Notes: a model not told the origin generated them from the letters alone. Counted from the first letter of the stretch, positions 9,382 to 18,505 are shown. The stretch: 64,000 bases of DNA from Haloarcula litorea (GCF_029338195.1 NZ_CP119779.1:2976001-3040000); one strand, 5' to 3'. Translations and numbers: made by a program.

Positions 9382-11445
9382 ATGGTTCGCACGGGGGTAC
9401 CGGGCGTGGTGGCCGACGGGTGGGCCGCCGCGTCCGGCGGGTCGGCACACGCCGACTACCGCGATCGGGTGGTCGAACAGCTCACCGAGGTGCGTGACGA
9501 CGGCGGTGACCGGGTCCCACGGCCGGTCTCGGAATGTGTCACCGGCGAGGCCGACCGGCTCGTACTGCCCGGAATGGACGTGACGGTGACGGCGCTGGAC
9601 TGTGACGCGCAGTACCAGCTCGCCACCGCGTCCGAACTGCCGGCTGGTCCGTTTCTCCTCACCGGGACCGTCGAGACCGGCACGGGAGAGGACCCACTGT
9701 CGAGCGACCGCCTCGAGGTCGTCGTTCGGTTCGACGGGCCGGCGTCGTTGCGGCCGACCTGCGACGGGACCGTCCTGTCGATGTGGGAACCGACGCGGGT
9801 CACGGTCGGGTTCCGACCCGTCGCCAGCGGGCCACCGCGGGTGCAGGTACCCCGGTCGCCGGCGGGGCTCGCACGCGGCATCTCCGCGATGAGCGCCGCC
9901 CACCGCACTGCCGGCCCGTCCCGGTCACACCCCGACCGGCGGGACCACCCGCCGGTCCTCACACTCGGGGAGTCCGTGGCCGTCCCGGACGCGGTCGCCG
10001 ACAGACGCCACGAGACCGGCATCGAACTCCGGCTCCCCCGGGACGTGGACGCGCTGTTCGTCGGCGCGCCGCTGGCGTACTACCTCGGCGCGACGGTCAC
10101 CGTCGGGGACCGGGTGCGACCGCTGCTGACCGCCGGGGACGCCGACGTCCGCCACGAGTTCGACCCGCTCCCGCGGTTCCAGGAGCAGGCCGCCGACCTG
10201 CTCAGGCGGGTGTTCTACCTGGACTGCCTCGTCAGGTCGCTGAAGCCCGAGCGGGACCCCGACCTGCTGACGGCCTGTTCGCTGACCCCGGACGCGGTCC
10301 GCTCGCTCTCCCCCGGCGGTCGGCTGGCCCGCTACCTGCGGACGCCGGCGGAGACGGTCCGGGCGGCGCTCCCGGAGTGGCACCTCACGACGCACGCCCG
10401 GCCGTCGCTGGAGCGCGCTCGCTGTCTCCCCTTCCTGCTGGACAAGCTCAGCCTGGTCTACCGCTCCGACGGGGTCGAACTCGACCACGCCGACCTCCTC
10501 GACCGGACGCTGACCGACGCCTTCCCCACCCGGGGGAGCGCGCCGGCCTCGACGAGGGTGGAGCCCGAGGTCGGGAACGGCCGGGTCAGCGCGTGGCTGG
10601 CACCGGGCACTCCGGTCGACGCGTACAAGACGATGCCGACGGCCTACGAGAACCAGTACCGGTACGACGGCCGGGACGCCGAACACCTGCAGGTGTCTGT
10701 CGTCCTCAACGACTCGTCGATGAGCGACGAACACGGCGACGTGAGCGACATCTACCAGTCCGCGTCGCTCCCGCTCGACGTCGACGTCGCCGAGCGGCTG
10801 ACGACGGCGGAACTGGCCGCCACGTTCGAGGCCGACACCGACTTCGTCCACTTCATCGGCCACTGTGACGACGACGGGCTCCGCTGTCCGGACGGCGGGC
10901 TCGCGGCAGCGCAGCTCTCGCGGTCCCGCACGCGGACGTTCTTCCTCAACGCCTGTGGCTCCTACGAGGTTGGGCTGGGCCTCGTCGAGCGGGGATCGGT
11001 CGCCGGTGCGGTGACGTTCGCCGACGTGCTGGACCGCCACGCCGCGACGGTGGGGACGGCCTTCGCCCGGCTGTTGAGCGCGGGGTTCAGCATCCAGCGC
11101 GCCCTCCAGCTCGCCCGGCGGCGAATCGTGATGGGGAAAGACTACGCCGTCGTCGGTGACGGGACCTACGCGTTGTTGCCCAGCCCGGCGGAGCCGACTG
11201 TCGTCTGGGTCCGGGAGACGGCCGACGGGTTCGACATCGCCTGCGAGGCGGTGACGCCGGAGGCCGGAGAGCGACACCGGCTCCCGTTCGAGGGCGAGGT
11301 CGCGCTGAACGGCCGCCGGCGGGAGCTGTCGGTCTCCCGCGAGGCGGCCGTCGAGGCCCTCGGCTCGGTCTCGGTCCCGGTCATCTACGACGGGGAGTTT
11401 CACTGGTCCGACGACCTCGTCTCCCGGCTCGACGGCCGGCCGTAA
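9382..11445 (+). CDS. CHAT-like caspase-fold protein
   Basis: A 687-residue cytosolic protein without signal or membrane segment. The C-terminal third contains a caspase-type dyad arrangement: HFIGHCDDDG with His494 and FFLNACGSYEVG with Cys525, followed by GAVTF and a helix ending in RALQLARRRIVMG, as in CHAT domains. The N-terminal two thirds is a mix of beta-rich segments with no domain I recognise. CHAT proteins act as cysteine proteases or degenerate scaffolds; with both dyad residues present, activity is possible but unproven. It stands upstream of tbsP on the same strand, separated by 161 bp that carry a new TATA-like element, so separate transcription is likely. Confidence 0.65.
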   Translation: MVRTGVPGVVADGWAAASGGSAHADYRDRVVEQLTEVRDDGGDRVPRPVSECVTGEADRLVLPGMDVTVTALDCDAQYQLATASELPAGPFLLTGTVETGTGEDPLSSDRLEVVVRFDGPASLRPTCDGTVLSMWEPTRVTVGFRPVASGPPRVQVPRSPAGLARGISAMSAAHRTAGPSRSHPDRRDHPPVLTLGESVAVPDAVADRRHETGIELRLPRDVDALFVGAPLAYYLGATVTVGDRVRPLLTAGDADVRHEFDPLPRFQEQAADLLRRVFYLDCLVRSLKPERDPDLLTACSLTPDAVRSLSPGGRLARYLRTPAETVRAALPEWHLTTHARPSLERARCLPFLLDKLSLVYRSDGVELDHADLLDRTLTDAFPTRGSAPASTRVEPEVGNGRVSAWLAPGTPVDAYKTMPTAYENQYRYDGRDAEHLQVSVVLNDSSMSDEHGDVSDIYQSASLPLDVDVAERLTTAELAATFEADTDFVHFIGHCDDDGLRCPDGGLAAAQLSRSRTRTFFLNACGSYEVGLGLVERGSVAGAVTFADVLDRHAATVGTAFARLLSAGFSIQRALQLARRRIVMGKDYAVVGDGTYALLPSPAEPTVVWVRETADGFDIACEAVTPEAGERHRLPFEGEVALNGRRRELSVSREAAVEALGSVSVPVIYDGEFHWSDDLVSRLDGRP

Positions 11446-11606
11446 CCCGCGGTCGGTCGACGGCGATCCGGTGGTCACTCGTATCGAGCTGCTTGCCACC
11501 TATTTTCCCGTCGTGTTCGAGTGGGTGTGACCGATCGGTTCAAGAATTCAACCCGAGACGGCCGATGAAAATAAATGTCTCAAGACACAACGGACGACAT
11601 AGAACA

Positions 11607-12425
11607 ATGAGTGCCACTCTGCTGCAGGACGACGTCGGGGGCGTCCTGTCGACGGTGTTCGAGACGGCCGACGACACGGTGTACGTCGTCAACCCGGCGC
11701 GGGCGACGATCGCCGAACTCGTCACGACGCTCGACGCCGAAGACGACCGACCCGACGTCCGGCTGCTCGCCGACGAACGCGCGCTGAAGGACGTGATGGA
11801 CGACTTCCTCGTCGCGAGTACGGCGGCAGACCTCGTCGAGGGCGGCGTCCTCCAGATGCGGGTCCTCGGGGACGTGCCGAACCACTCGCTGGTCGTGACC
11901 GACGACTCGGTGTACTCGCTGGTCTCGGTCGGCGACGCCGTCGGGGGACTGAGCAGCGACGACGGGGACTTCGTCGACGACGCGAAGGCCTACTACGGGA
12001 CGACGTGGGAGAGCGCGGACGCCTACAGCCTCCGCACGCCGGCCATCTCCCGGGTGCGGTCGACGCTTGCAGAGGACATCGGCGAGGAGACGGCCGAGGA
12101 CTTCGACGACGTGCTCGGGTCGCTGGCGACCGCCCGCGGCGACGGCGACGGCCTCGACGAGGTGACGATCAGCCTGCTGGTGGCCGCGAAGAACGGCGAA
12201 CTCCTCTACGACATCAGCAAGTGGGGCGAGGACGTCGGCCTCGCGAGCAAGGCGACGTTCTCCCGGACGAAGACGAAGCTCGAAGACATGGGTCTCATCG
12301 ACACGGAGAAGGTGCCCATCGACGTGGGTCGCCCGCGGCTGCGGCTGAAGCTCGGCGACGAGCGCCTCGAAGGCGCGGAGACCGACGAACTGGCGACGGT
12401 CGCACAGAGCCTGCTGGCGGCGTAG
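11607..12425 (+). CDS. tbsP: transcriptional regulator TbsP
   Basis: A 272-residue protein matching the haloarchaeal TbsP (DUF5821) layout: an N-terminal alpha/beta part of about 180 residues (VYVVNPARATIAELV, then LLADERALKDVMDDF) and a C-terminal winged helix (GLASKATFSRTKTKLEDMGLI). TbsP works with TrmB in glucose-responsive control of central carbon genes in haloarchaea (established for Haloferax). ATG 11607 was taken because the open frame upstream contains an obvious AT-rich promoter (AAAATAAAT at 11567-11575). Confidence 0.8.
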   Translation: MSATLLQDDVGGVLSTVFETADDTVYVVNPARATIAELVTTLDAEDDRPDVRLLADERALKDVMDDFLVASTAADLVEGGVLQMRVLGDVPNHSLVVTDDSVYSLVSVGDAVGGLSSDDGDFVDDAKAYYGTTWESADAYSLRTPAISRVRSTLAEDIGEETAEDFDDVLGSLATARGDGDGLDEVTISLLVAAKNGELLYDISKWGEDVGLASKATFSRTKTKLEDMGLIDTEKVPIDVGRPRLRLKLGDERLEGAETDELATVAQSLLAA

Positions 12426-12474
12426 CGAGGCCGACCGCGGGGGGTTTTTCACCGCGCCACGCGTCCGCCGACGT

Positions 12475-14187
12475 ATGACGACAGTCGAACTCGTGGGGAC
12501 CGGGCCGGCCGCCGACGCCGTGCGGGCCGCGCTCGCGGAGACGTCGGCAGAGACAGTCGAGCGGGGCGAGCCGCTGCCGGACGACCGGCCGGACCTGAGC
12601 GTCGTCGTCGACGGGACGGGGTCCGAGGTGTTCCGGAGAGCCGACCGCAGAGCGGCGGCGACGGCCACGCCGTGGGTCGCGGTCGAACTCGGCGGAGTCG
12701 GGGGCGTCCCGGTCACCGAGGCGGCCGTCGCGGGGTTCGCGCCGGGGACGGCCTGCTACGACTGTCTCCGAACGCGGGTCCGAGCGAACGTCGACGAGAC
12801 GGCGAACCGACCCGAGACGCCCGACGCCGGGACACGGCGGTTCGCCGGTGCGGTCGCGGGCCGGCGGATCGAGCAGGCGCTCACGGGCGAGGGGGCGCTC
12901 GCCGGCAGCGTCGTCGAACTGCCCTACACCGAGCGCCGCGTCCTGCCGGTCCCGGGGTGTGACTGCGACGACGGCGGACGCGGCTGGCGACTCCAGGGAC
13001 GGGCGGCCGATCACGAAGCGGACGCGCTGGCGCGTGCGGAGGGCGGCCTCGACGAGCGGGTCGGGGTCGTCGGCGAGGTCGGCGAGGCGGAGTCGTTCCC
13101 GGCTCCGTACTACCTCGCGTCGCTGTCGGACACCGGCGGGTTCAGCGACGCGACGGCGTCCCCGCAGGCTGCCGGCGTCGCCGTCGACTGGGACACCGCG
13201 TTTATGAAGGCGCTCGGGGAGAGCTACGAGCGGTACGCCGCCGGCGTCTACCGGACGGCCGACCTGCGGCGAGGGACGGCCGACGACGTCGACGGTGCGG
13301 TCTCACCCTCGGCGTTCGTCGCGCCGGACGGGGCCGCCGACGCGGGCGAGCCACTCCACTGGGCTCCGGCGGAACGACTGGAGAAGGGCGAGCAGCGGTG
13401 GCTCCCAGCCTCGGTGATCCTCTATCCGCCGCCCGAGCGAGCCGTCAGACCCCCTGTGACGACGGGGCTGGGGCTCGGGAGCACCGAACGCGAGGCCCTG
13501 CTGTCCGGGCTGACGGAGGTGATCGAGCGGGACGCCGCGATGCTGTCGTGGTACTCGACGGTCGATCCGCTCGGGATCGCCGTCGAGGACAGCGAGCGGT
13601 TCGACACGCTCCGGCGGCGCGCCCGGTCGGAGGACCTCGACGTGACGACGCTGTTACTGACACAGGACGTGGACGTGCCGGTCGTGGCCGTCGCCCTCGA
13701 ACGCGACGAGTGGCCGCGGTTCGCGCTCGGGTCGGCGGCCGACCTCGACCCCGAGGCGGCGGCCGTCGGCGCGCTCGAAGAGGCCCTCCAGAACTGGATG
13801 GAACTGCGCGGGATGGGGCGGGAGGAGGCGGCCGAGGCCGACGGGGCGATCGGCCGCTACGCCCGGGAGCCCGGTCCGGCGACGGCCCTGACCGAGCCAG
13901 AGACCACGGTCCCGCTGTCGAGCGTCGGACCCGACTCGGTCCCCGAGGGGGCGGCAGCGCTGTCGGCGCTCGTCGACCGCGCCGTCGAGGCGGGGTTGTC
14001 ACCGTACGCGACGCGGCTCACGACCCGTGACCTCGAACAGATGGGGTTCGAGGCGGTCCGGGTCTGCTGTCCGACCGCGCAGCCGCTGTTCTTCGGCGAC
14101 GCCTACTTCGGGGAGCGAGCGCGGCGAGTGCCCGCGGACCTCGGGTACGAGGCGCGTCTCGACCGGCCTCACCACCCCTTCCCCTGA
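12475..14187 (+). CDS. YcaO-type protein with N-terminal E1-like zinc domain
   Basis: A 570-residue protein. Residues 1-170 look like the E1/ThiF-like partner domain of azoline cyclodehydratases, with two Cys pairs (C94/C97 in CYDC and C162/C164 in GCDCD) that would bind zinc. Residues about 200-560 form the YcaO ATP-binding domain (MKALGESYERYAAG; GLGLGSTEREALLSGLTEVIERDA; ALEEALQN). YcaO enzymes use ATP to activate backbone amides for azoline or thioamide formation. No precursor peptide or TfuA gene is visible nearby, so the target is unknown. It starts 49 bp after tbsP and is convergent with the DUF63 gene. Confidence 0.85.
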   Translation: MTTVELVGTGPAADAVRAALAETSAETVERGEPLPDDRPDLSVVVDGTGSEVFRRADRRAAATATPWVAVELGGVGGVPVTEAAVAGFAPGTACYDCLRTRVRANVDETANRPETPDAGTRRFAGAVAGRRIEQALTGEGALAGSVVELPYTERRVLPVPGCDCDDGGRGWRLQGRAADHEADALARAEGGLDERVGVVGEVGEAESFPAPYYLASLSDTGGFSDATASPQAAGVAVDWDTAFMKALGESYERYAAGVYRTADLRRGTADDVDGAVSPSAFVAPDGAADAGEPLHWAPAERLEKGEQRWLPASVILYPPPERAVRPPVTTGLGLGSTEREALLSGLTEVIERDAAMLSWYSTVDPLGIAVEDSERFDTLRRRARSEDLDVTTLLLTQDVDVPVVAVALERDEWPRFALGSAADLDPEAAAVGALEEALQNWMELRGMGREEAAEADGAIGRYAREPGPATALTEPETTVPLSSVGPDSVPEGAAALSALVDRAVEAGLSPYATRLTTRDLEQMGFEAVRVCCPTAQPLFFGDAYFGERARRVPADLGYEARLDRPHHPFP

Positions 14188-14198
14188 GTGCGGGCGGC

Positions 14199-15347
14199 TC
14201 AGATCCCGAACGTCGCCCGGAGCATATCGCGGGTCCCGGGACCGAGGCCGACCGCCGTGACCGCGACCAGCAGGAGCAACGCGTAGCGCGGACTCTCCTC
14301 GATGAACTTCCCGTTGAACAACCAGACGACCAGCGAGGCGACGACGAGCTTCACGAAGAGGAACGGCCAGGAGGTCCCGACAGCCGCGCTGATCCCCGCC
14401 GGTTGGAGGCTCTCCGTCACCGCGATGATGAAGGCGTTGGCTGGGTGTTTGGGGTAGTACTGGAGCGGGACGCCCAGCAGGTCGAGCCAGTCGGCGAGGA
14501 CGACGTTGGCGACGCCGTCGATGGCGTGGCCCCAGATGACCAGCAGGCCGATGTAGCCGGTCCCGTCGTTGACCTCGGGGGCGTACGCCTCGAAGGCCCG
14601 GTAGAGCCCGTAGGAGAGCACGGACGCGAGAACCACAGTGGTGACGAGCACCGACGGGTACAGCGTCGAGTACGCCGTCGTCGTGGCGACGAACGTGAGG
14701 TACGCGAGCGTTCCGAGGACGAGCGCGCTCCCGATACCGGCCGTCGTCCGGTAGTAGCTGTCGACCACGCCCTCGCGGTCCAGGCGGAGGCAGGCGACGA
14801 GCGTCCCCAGCGTCAGGAGGAAGACGGTCCCGTAGATGACGGGGCTGATGATGAGCGAGCTCAGCGGGTACTCGACCAGCGGCGTCGTGCCGGCGTCGAT
14901 AGCCCGGTCCGTCGCGTCCTCGACGACCCGGAGCGCGCCGCCGAGCAGCATGAACGGGACGAAGGCGTAGTAGAGCTCCGGATCGTCTGCGATCTCGAGT
15001 TCGTCCAGCAGGATGTAGACGCCCACCAGCATGTAGACCAGGATGAGCATATAGCCGACCTCCGAGACGATGGTGTAGCCGGGTTCGGCGACGATCGCGC
15101 CGCGCTCGACGGCCGCGGCACAGCCCTCGTAGAGCGGCTCGGGGCCGCTGTCCGTCATCACCGCGCAGCTCGCGGACTTCGCGTCGGCGAACACCGGTCC
15201 CCAGAAGTAGTGCCAGAGGAACCGATCCCAGGCGAGCCGGGGCACGGCCAGGACGGCCGCCCAGCCCGCGAGGAGGACCCCGACGAAGGAGGCGACCCAG
15301 AGCCGACCGGCTCCGTACTCGTCGACCGCCCGCTCGAACGCGTTCAT
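14199..15347 (-). CDS. DUF63 family membrane protein
   Basis: A 382-residue polytopic protein with about 9-10 helices starting after a short soluble N-terminus (MNAFERAVDEYGAGRLW). Typical DUF63 elements are seen: WHYFWGPVFADAKSA near the first extracytoplasmic loop, the ARKQ-less central helices, and the HAIDGVANV segment. The family is confined to archaea and has no known activity. In this window it lies convergently behind the YcaO gene; the pairing may be conserved among haloarchaea but I cannot verify it here. Confidence 0.85.
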   Translation of the reverse strand: MNAFERAVDEYGAGRLWVASFVGVLLAGWAAVLAVPRLAWDRFLWHYFWGPVFADAKSASCAVMTDSGPEPLYEGCAAAVERGAIVAEPGYTIVSEVGYMLILVYMLVGVYILLDELEIADDPELYYAFVPFMLLGGALRVVEDATDRAIDAGTTPLVEYPLSSLIISPVIYGTVFLLTLGTLVACLRLDREGVVDSYYRTTAGIGSALVLGTLAYLTFVATTTAYSTLYPSVLVTTVVLASVLSYGLYRAFEAYAPEVNDGTGYIGLLVIWGHAIDGVANVVLADWLDLLGVPLQYYPKHPANAFIIAVTESLQPAGISAAVGTSWPFLFVKLVVASLVVWLFNGKFIEESPRYALLLLVAVTAVGLGPGTRDMLRATFGI

Positions 15348-15425
15348 AGCCGCAAGACCGGCGGGCGACGGTTTCAGCGTTCCGGTCGCGTGCGTGAGTG
15401 CGGCGGCGGCGGGCGAGCGCCCGCC

Positions 15426-16277
15426 TCACTCGGTCGCGTCGCGGTCGACCGCGTCGCGTGCGGCTGCCAGCAGCTCGTCGTGGGCCCCGCCGTTGGAGGC
15501 GACGAGACTGTCGTCGTCGTGGTGCCAGCGGTCGCCGTCGAGGGACGTGACGGTCCCGCCGGCGGCGCGGACGAGGTGGACGCCGGCGATCGTGTCCCAC
15601 GGGTCCATCGGGTTCGTACAGATCCCCGCGTCGAGGCCGCCGTCGGCGATCAGCGCCAGCGTCAGCTGGAAGCTCCCGAAGCGGCGGACGTCGCCGAATC
15701 GCTCGGTGATGCGGTCGTTGAGGCGGCCGAACTCCGCGCTCTGGTCGCGGAACCACTTGCCGACGGGCGCGACGGCGAACGTCTCGGGGTCGGTCCGATC
15801 GCTGACCCGGAGTTCGCTCCCGTCGCGGGTCGCGCTCTCCGGGCCGGCGGCGTAGAGGTCGCCGGCGGCCGGGACGTACGTCGCCGAGCCGACCGGCTCG
15901 CCGTCCTGTAGCGCGGTGACGGCGGTCGCCCACGACCTGATGCCCCGGACGTAGTTCGAGGTGCCGTCGATGGGATCGACAACCCACGCGGGCCCGTGGT
16001 CCGGCACCGCGTCGACGACCGACGGGTCGCTGTCCCCCGTCTCCGGTCCTCGAAGGGTGTCGGCGTCCTCCTCGAGGACGAACGCGTCGTCGGGAAACTC
16101 CGCCCGGATCGTCGAGACGACCTGCCGCTGTGCGTCCCTGTCGGCCTCGGTCACGAGGTCGTTCTTGTCGGCCTTGGTCTCGACGTCGACGTCGCTGCGG
16201 AAGTGCTGTCGTGCGACTCCCCCGCCCGCTCTCGCGGCGCGCTCGGCGAGGGCGGCCCGGTGGTGTTCATCGGTCAT
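15426..16277 (-). CDS. inositol monophosphatase family protein
   Basis: A 283-residue Mg2+-dependent phosphatase. All metal-binding motifs are visible: the Glu pair in VLEEDAD, WVVDPIDGTSNYVRG, and NPMDPWDTIAG near the C-terminus. The family hydrolyses inositol phosphates, fructose-1,6-bisphosphate or PAP; in archaea IMPase/FBPase double activity is common, so the substrate stays open. The cytosolic protein has the usual length. ATG 16277 is followed directly by the first helix. Confidence 0.9.
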   Translation of the reverse strand: MTDEHHRAALAERAARAGGGVARQHFRSDVDVETKADKNDLVTEADRDAQRQVVSTIRAEFPDDAFVLEEDADTLRGPETGDSDPSVVDAVPDHGPAWVVDPIDGTSNYVRGIRSWATAVTALQDGEPVGSATYVPAAGDLYAAGPESATRDGSELRVSDRTDPETFAVAPVGKWFRDQSAEFGRLNDRITERFGDVRRFGSFQLTLALIADGGLDAGICTNPMDPWDTIAGVHLVRAAGGTVTSLDGDRWHHDDDSLVASNGGAHDELLAAARDAVDRDATE

Positions 16278-16328
16278 ACACCGGGTTCCTCGCCCCGCCC
16301 TCTTACCACCTCGGACTGCGGCGCAGAA

Positions 16329-16529
16329 CTACGGTTGGTCGGTCGCCTCCTCGACGGCGTCGAGGATGGCGTCGGCGATGTCCCGTGCCTCTTCGGGGGT
16401 GTACAGTACCTGATTCCCCAGGGACTGCTCGATACGGACGTACTCGTCGTCCGACTCGATGGAGAAGAACGCGGTGTTCTCCAGCGGCGGCACACGGACC
16501 CCAGCACCCTCTGATTGCTCGGTCGCCAT
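16329..16529 (-). CDS. small conserved haloarchaeal protein, 66 residues
   Basis: A 66-residue acidic protein (MATEQSEGAGVRVPP...) with an internal TPEEARDIADAILDAVEEA helix. I place the start at ATG 16529 because the TATA box at 16553-16560 is about 27 nt upstream, predicting a leaderless message beginning at this codon; an in-frame ATG three codons earlier (16538) is the alternative. The strand-helix pattern resembles small haloarchaeal proteins of unknown function. Confidence 0.7.
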   Translation of the reverse strand: MATEQSEGAGVRVPPLENTAFFSIESDDEYVRIEQSLGNQVLYTPEEARDIADAILDAVEEATDQP

Positions 16530-16552
16530 GTGTGTCATTATCTATCGCTCCG

Positions 16553-16560
16553 ATATAAAT
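16553..16560 (-). promoter_or_regulatory. TATA box of the 66-residue gene
   Basis: ATTTATAT on the minus strand, centred about 27 nt before ATG 16529. It is the only strong AT patch in the gap and fixes the likely start codon of the downstream gene. Confidence 0.6.
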
Positions 16561-16699
16561 GTACGCATAGGCCATAGAACCGCTGTTTCCTCCGAAATGT
16601 GAGGAAATTTCTACACGGCGACTGACGGCGGCGAGCGGCCGACCCGGTGACATCGGTGTCAGCACGGAGTGAAGTAGCTCCGGCGCGTAGTCGTCCGTG

Positions 16700-17689
16700 A
16701 TGACCGACCACGAACCCACACCCGGTATCCACCACGTCACCTGCATCGCCGGCGACCCGCAGCAGAACCTCGACTTCTGGGTCGAGACCCTGGGCCTCCG
16801 GCTGGTCAAGCGCTCGGTCAATCAGGACGACCCCGGGACGTACCACTTCTTCTTCGCCGACGCGGAGGGGACACCCGGGACCAGTATGACCTTCTTCCCG
16901 TGGGAGGGAATGTCCCGCGGGAAGGTCGGCTCCGGGCAGGTCTCCCGGACGGCCTTCCGGGTCCCCGAGGGGAGCCTCGACTACTGGACGGACCGCTTCG
17001 ACGACCACGGGGTCGACTACGACGACCGGATCGAGCGGTTCGGCGAGACCGTCCTGCCGTTCCGGGACCCCGACGGCCTCCCCGTCGAACTGGTCGAGAG
17101 CGAGATCCCCGACGACGACCCGACCGTCCCCTGGACGGAGTTCGTCCCCGCGGAACACGCCATCCGCGGGTTCCACTCCGTGACGCTGTGGCTCGCCGAC
17201 CCCGAACCGACCGAGGACCTCCTGGAGACGATGGGCCTCGAACGAGTCGGTACCGAGCAGTCGCCGGGCGACACTCCCGGCGACGAGCGGACCCGGTTCG
17301 GGGCCCCGGGTCCCGTCGGCAAGTACGTCGACGTCCTCCCCACCGTCGAGGGCGGCCGACAGGGCCACGGCACGGTCCACCACGTCGCCTTCCAGACGCC
17401 GACCGACGAGGCCCAGGCGGCGATGCGACAGGCCGTCCAGTCGGCCGGCCTGCGCCCCACCCAGCAGATCGACCGCCACTGGTTCCGCTCGGTCTACTTC
17501 CGGGAGTTCGGCGGCGTCCTGTTCGAACTCGCCACCAACGGGCCGGGGTACGACAGCGACGAGCAGCTCGACGAACTCGGCGAGCGGCTGGTCCTCCCCG
17601 GCGAGTTCGAGGCCCGCCGCGAGGAGATCGAGGCACAGCTCACCGACGTGACCGTGCCCCGATCCGAGACGGCCGAGGCGGACGACTGA
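16700..17689 (+). CDS. VOC family ring-cleaving dioxygenase-like protein
   Basis: A 329-residue protein with two vicinal-oxygen-chelate modules: residues 1-135 beginning GIHHVTCIAGDPQQNLDFW and residues 150-290 beginning GFHSVTLWLADPEPT, with HHVAFQTP and the metal ligand in GGVLFELATNGPG. The layout matches the MhqO-type ring-cleaving dioxygenases (hydroquinone-specific extradiol enzymes). Substrate cannot be read from sequence. ATG 16700 follows an in-frame GTG at 16697; either may be used. Confidence 0.85.
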   Translation: MTDHEPTPGIHHVTCIAGDPQQNLDFWVETLGLRLVKRSVNQDDPGTYHFFFADAEGTPGTSMTFFPWEGMSRGKVGSGQVSRTAFRVPEGSLDYWTDRFDDHGVDYDDRIERFGETVLPFRDPDGLPVELVESEIPDDDPTVPWTEFVPAEHAIRGFHSVTLWLADPEPTEDLLETMGLERVGTEQSPGDTPGDERTRFGAPGPVGKYVDVLPTVEGGRQGHGTVHHVAFQTPTDEAQAAMRQAVQSAGLRPTQQIDRHWFRSVYFREFGGVLFELATNGPGYDSDEQLDELGERLVLPGEFEARREEIEAQLTDVTVPRSETAEADD

Positions 17690-17711
17690 GCGCCGCGGCT
17701 GTTCGGCGTCC

Positions 17712-18120
17712 GTCGGTAGGAGTTTGCGAGGGAAGGCCGCTCCACGCACGGCGCTCGCGCGCCGTTCGTTTTCGAGGTCGATGGGCGTCGACCTCGCTAT
17801 TCGCGGACTTCCGCACTGTTTACGAGGGACCGCTCGGGTCCACAGTGCGAGGGAGGGGATTCGAACCCCTGGACCACCGGAAGGCTCGCTCCGCTCGCCT
17901 TCCGAGCCCTCGTTCGCTTCGCTCACGAGGACCCTCCGGGAGCGGATCTTGAGTCCGCCGTCGAGAGATATCTGTCAGAACAATTCGTCGGTAGAAGTTT
18001 GCGAGGGAAGGCCGCTCCACGCGGACTTCCGCACTGTTGCGAGGGACCGCTCGGGTCCACAGTGCGAGGGAGGGGATTCGAACCCCTGGACCCCTACGGG
18101 AGCGGATCTTGAGTCCGCCG
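17712..18120. repeat. direct repeat carrying the 3' part of tRNA-Leu
   Basis: Two copies of one module. Block A (GTCGGTAG-AGTTTGCGAG onward, 36 bp) at 17712-17747 and 17987-18022; block B (from GCGGACTTCCGCACTGTT into the tRNA 3' end) at 17803-17875 and 18021-18093; block C (anticodon arm, 23 bp) at 17938-17960 and 18098-18120. In copy 1 the blocks are separated by 55 bp and 62 bp of extra GC-rich sequence that folds into short hairpins; in copy 2 they are contiguous and form the intact tRNA-Leu. This is a local duplication followed by decay, or a mobile-element scar. Confidence 0.75.
17847..17960 (-). pseudogene. broken tRNA-Leu copy
   Basis: On the minus strand this stretch repeats the anticodon arm (17938-17960) and the T arm plus 3' acceptor strand (17847-17875) of the neighbouring tRNA-Leu. 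A 62-bp insertion sits in the variable-arm region, and the D arm and 5' acceptor strand are missing. The insertion contains CCTCGT...ACGAGG and GGAAGGC...GCCTTCC inverted repeats. It cannot fold as a tRNA. Confidence 0.75.
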
Positions 18121-18146
18121 CCGTTTCCAGGCTTGGCTACCCTCGC
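18064..18146 (-). tRNA. tRNA-Leu (anticodon CAA)
   Basis: The acceptor strands GCGAGGG and CCCTCGC pair over 7 bp, the T loop is GTTCGAATC, the D arm reads TAGCCAAGCCTGG, and the anticodon loop is CTCAAGA, giving CAA (reads UUG). The long variable arm is typical of class II leucine tRNA. No intron is visible and CCA is not encoded. A broken copy lies just downstream of its 3' end. Confidence 0.9.
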
Positions 18147-18243
18147 ACGCGTGCTCGCAGGCCGTACCGAGGAGGCTTCGGTACTTAGGTCGTACGGAAC
18201 CGCCCGGGGGAACGCCTTTGCCGACGGGTGCCGACCTACGGCT

Positions 18244-18465
18244 ATGTCCATCGTCGTTGCGGTCCTGCAGTTCGGGGGTGCGATGCCGCTCATCGCGGGA
18301 CTGCTCGTGCTGTTCGCCGCCGCCATCGGCGTCTACGCCGTCCGTGACGGGGCCGAGTACCACGACACCGCGTCGCTCGGTGACGACGAGGTGGTGTGTC
18401 CGCGCTGCCGGCACGCGACGGACGCGACGGACGCCGTCTGTCCGGAGTGCGGAAAGGAGCTGTAG
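18244..18465 (+). CDS. small membrane-anchored zinc-ribbon protein
   Basis: A 73-residue protein with one hydrophobic helix (residues 5-30) and a C-terminal double zinc knuckle ([19 protein letters not shown]). ATG 18244 is immediately before the helix. Such helix-plus-ribbon proteins are common in haloarchaea; their function is unknown. It is read in the same direction as the DUF309 gene 40 bp downstream. Confidence 0.75.
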   Translation: MSIVVAVLQFGGAMPLIAGLLVLFAAAIGVYAVRDGAEYHDTASLGDDEVVCPRCRHATDATDAVCPECGKEL

Positions 18466-18505
18466 GGACCGGTGGATTGACCCCCCGGCGGGCCGAACGG
18501 TCCCT

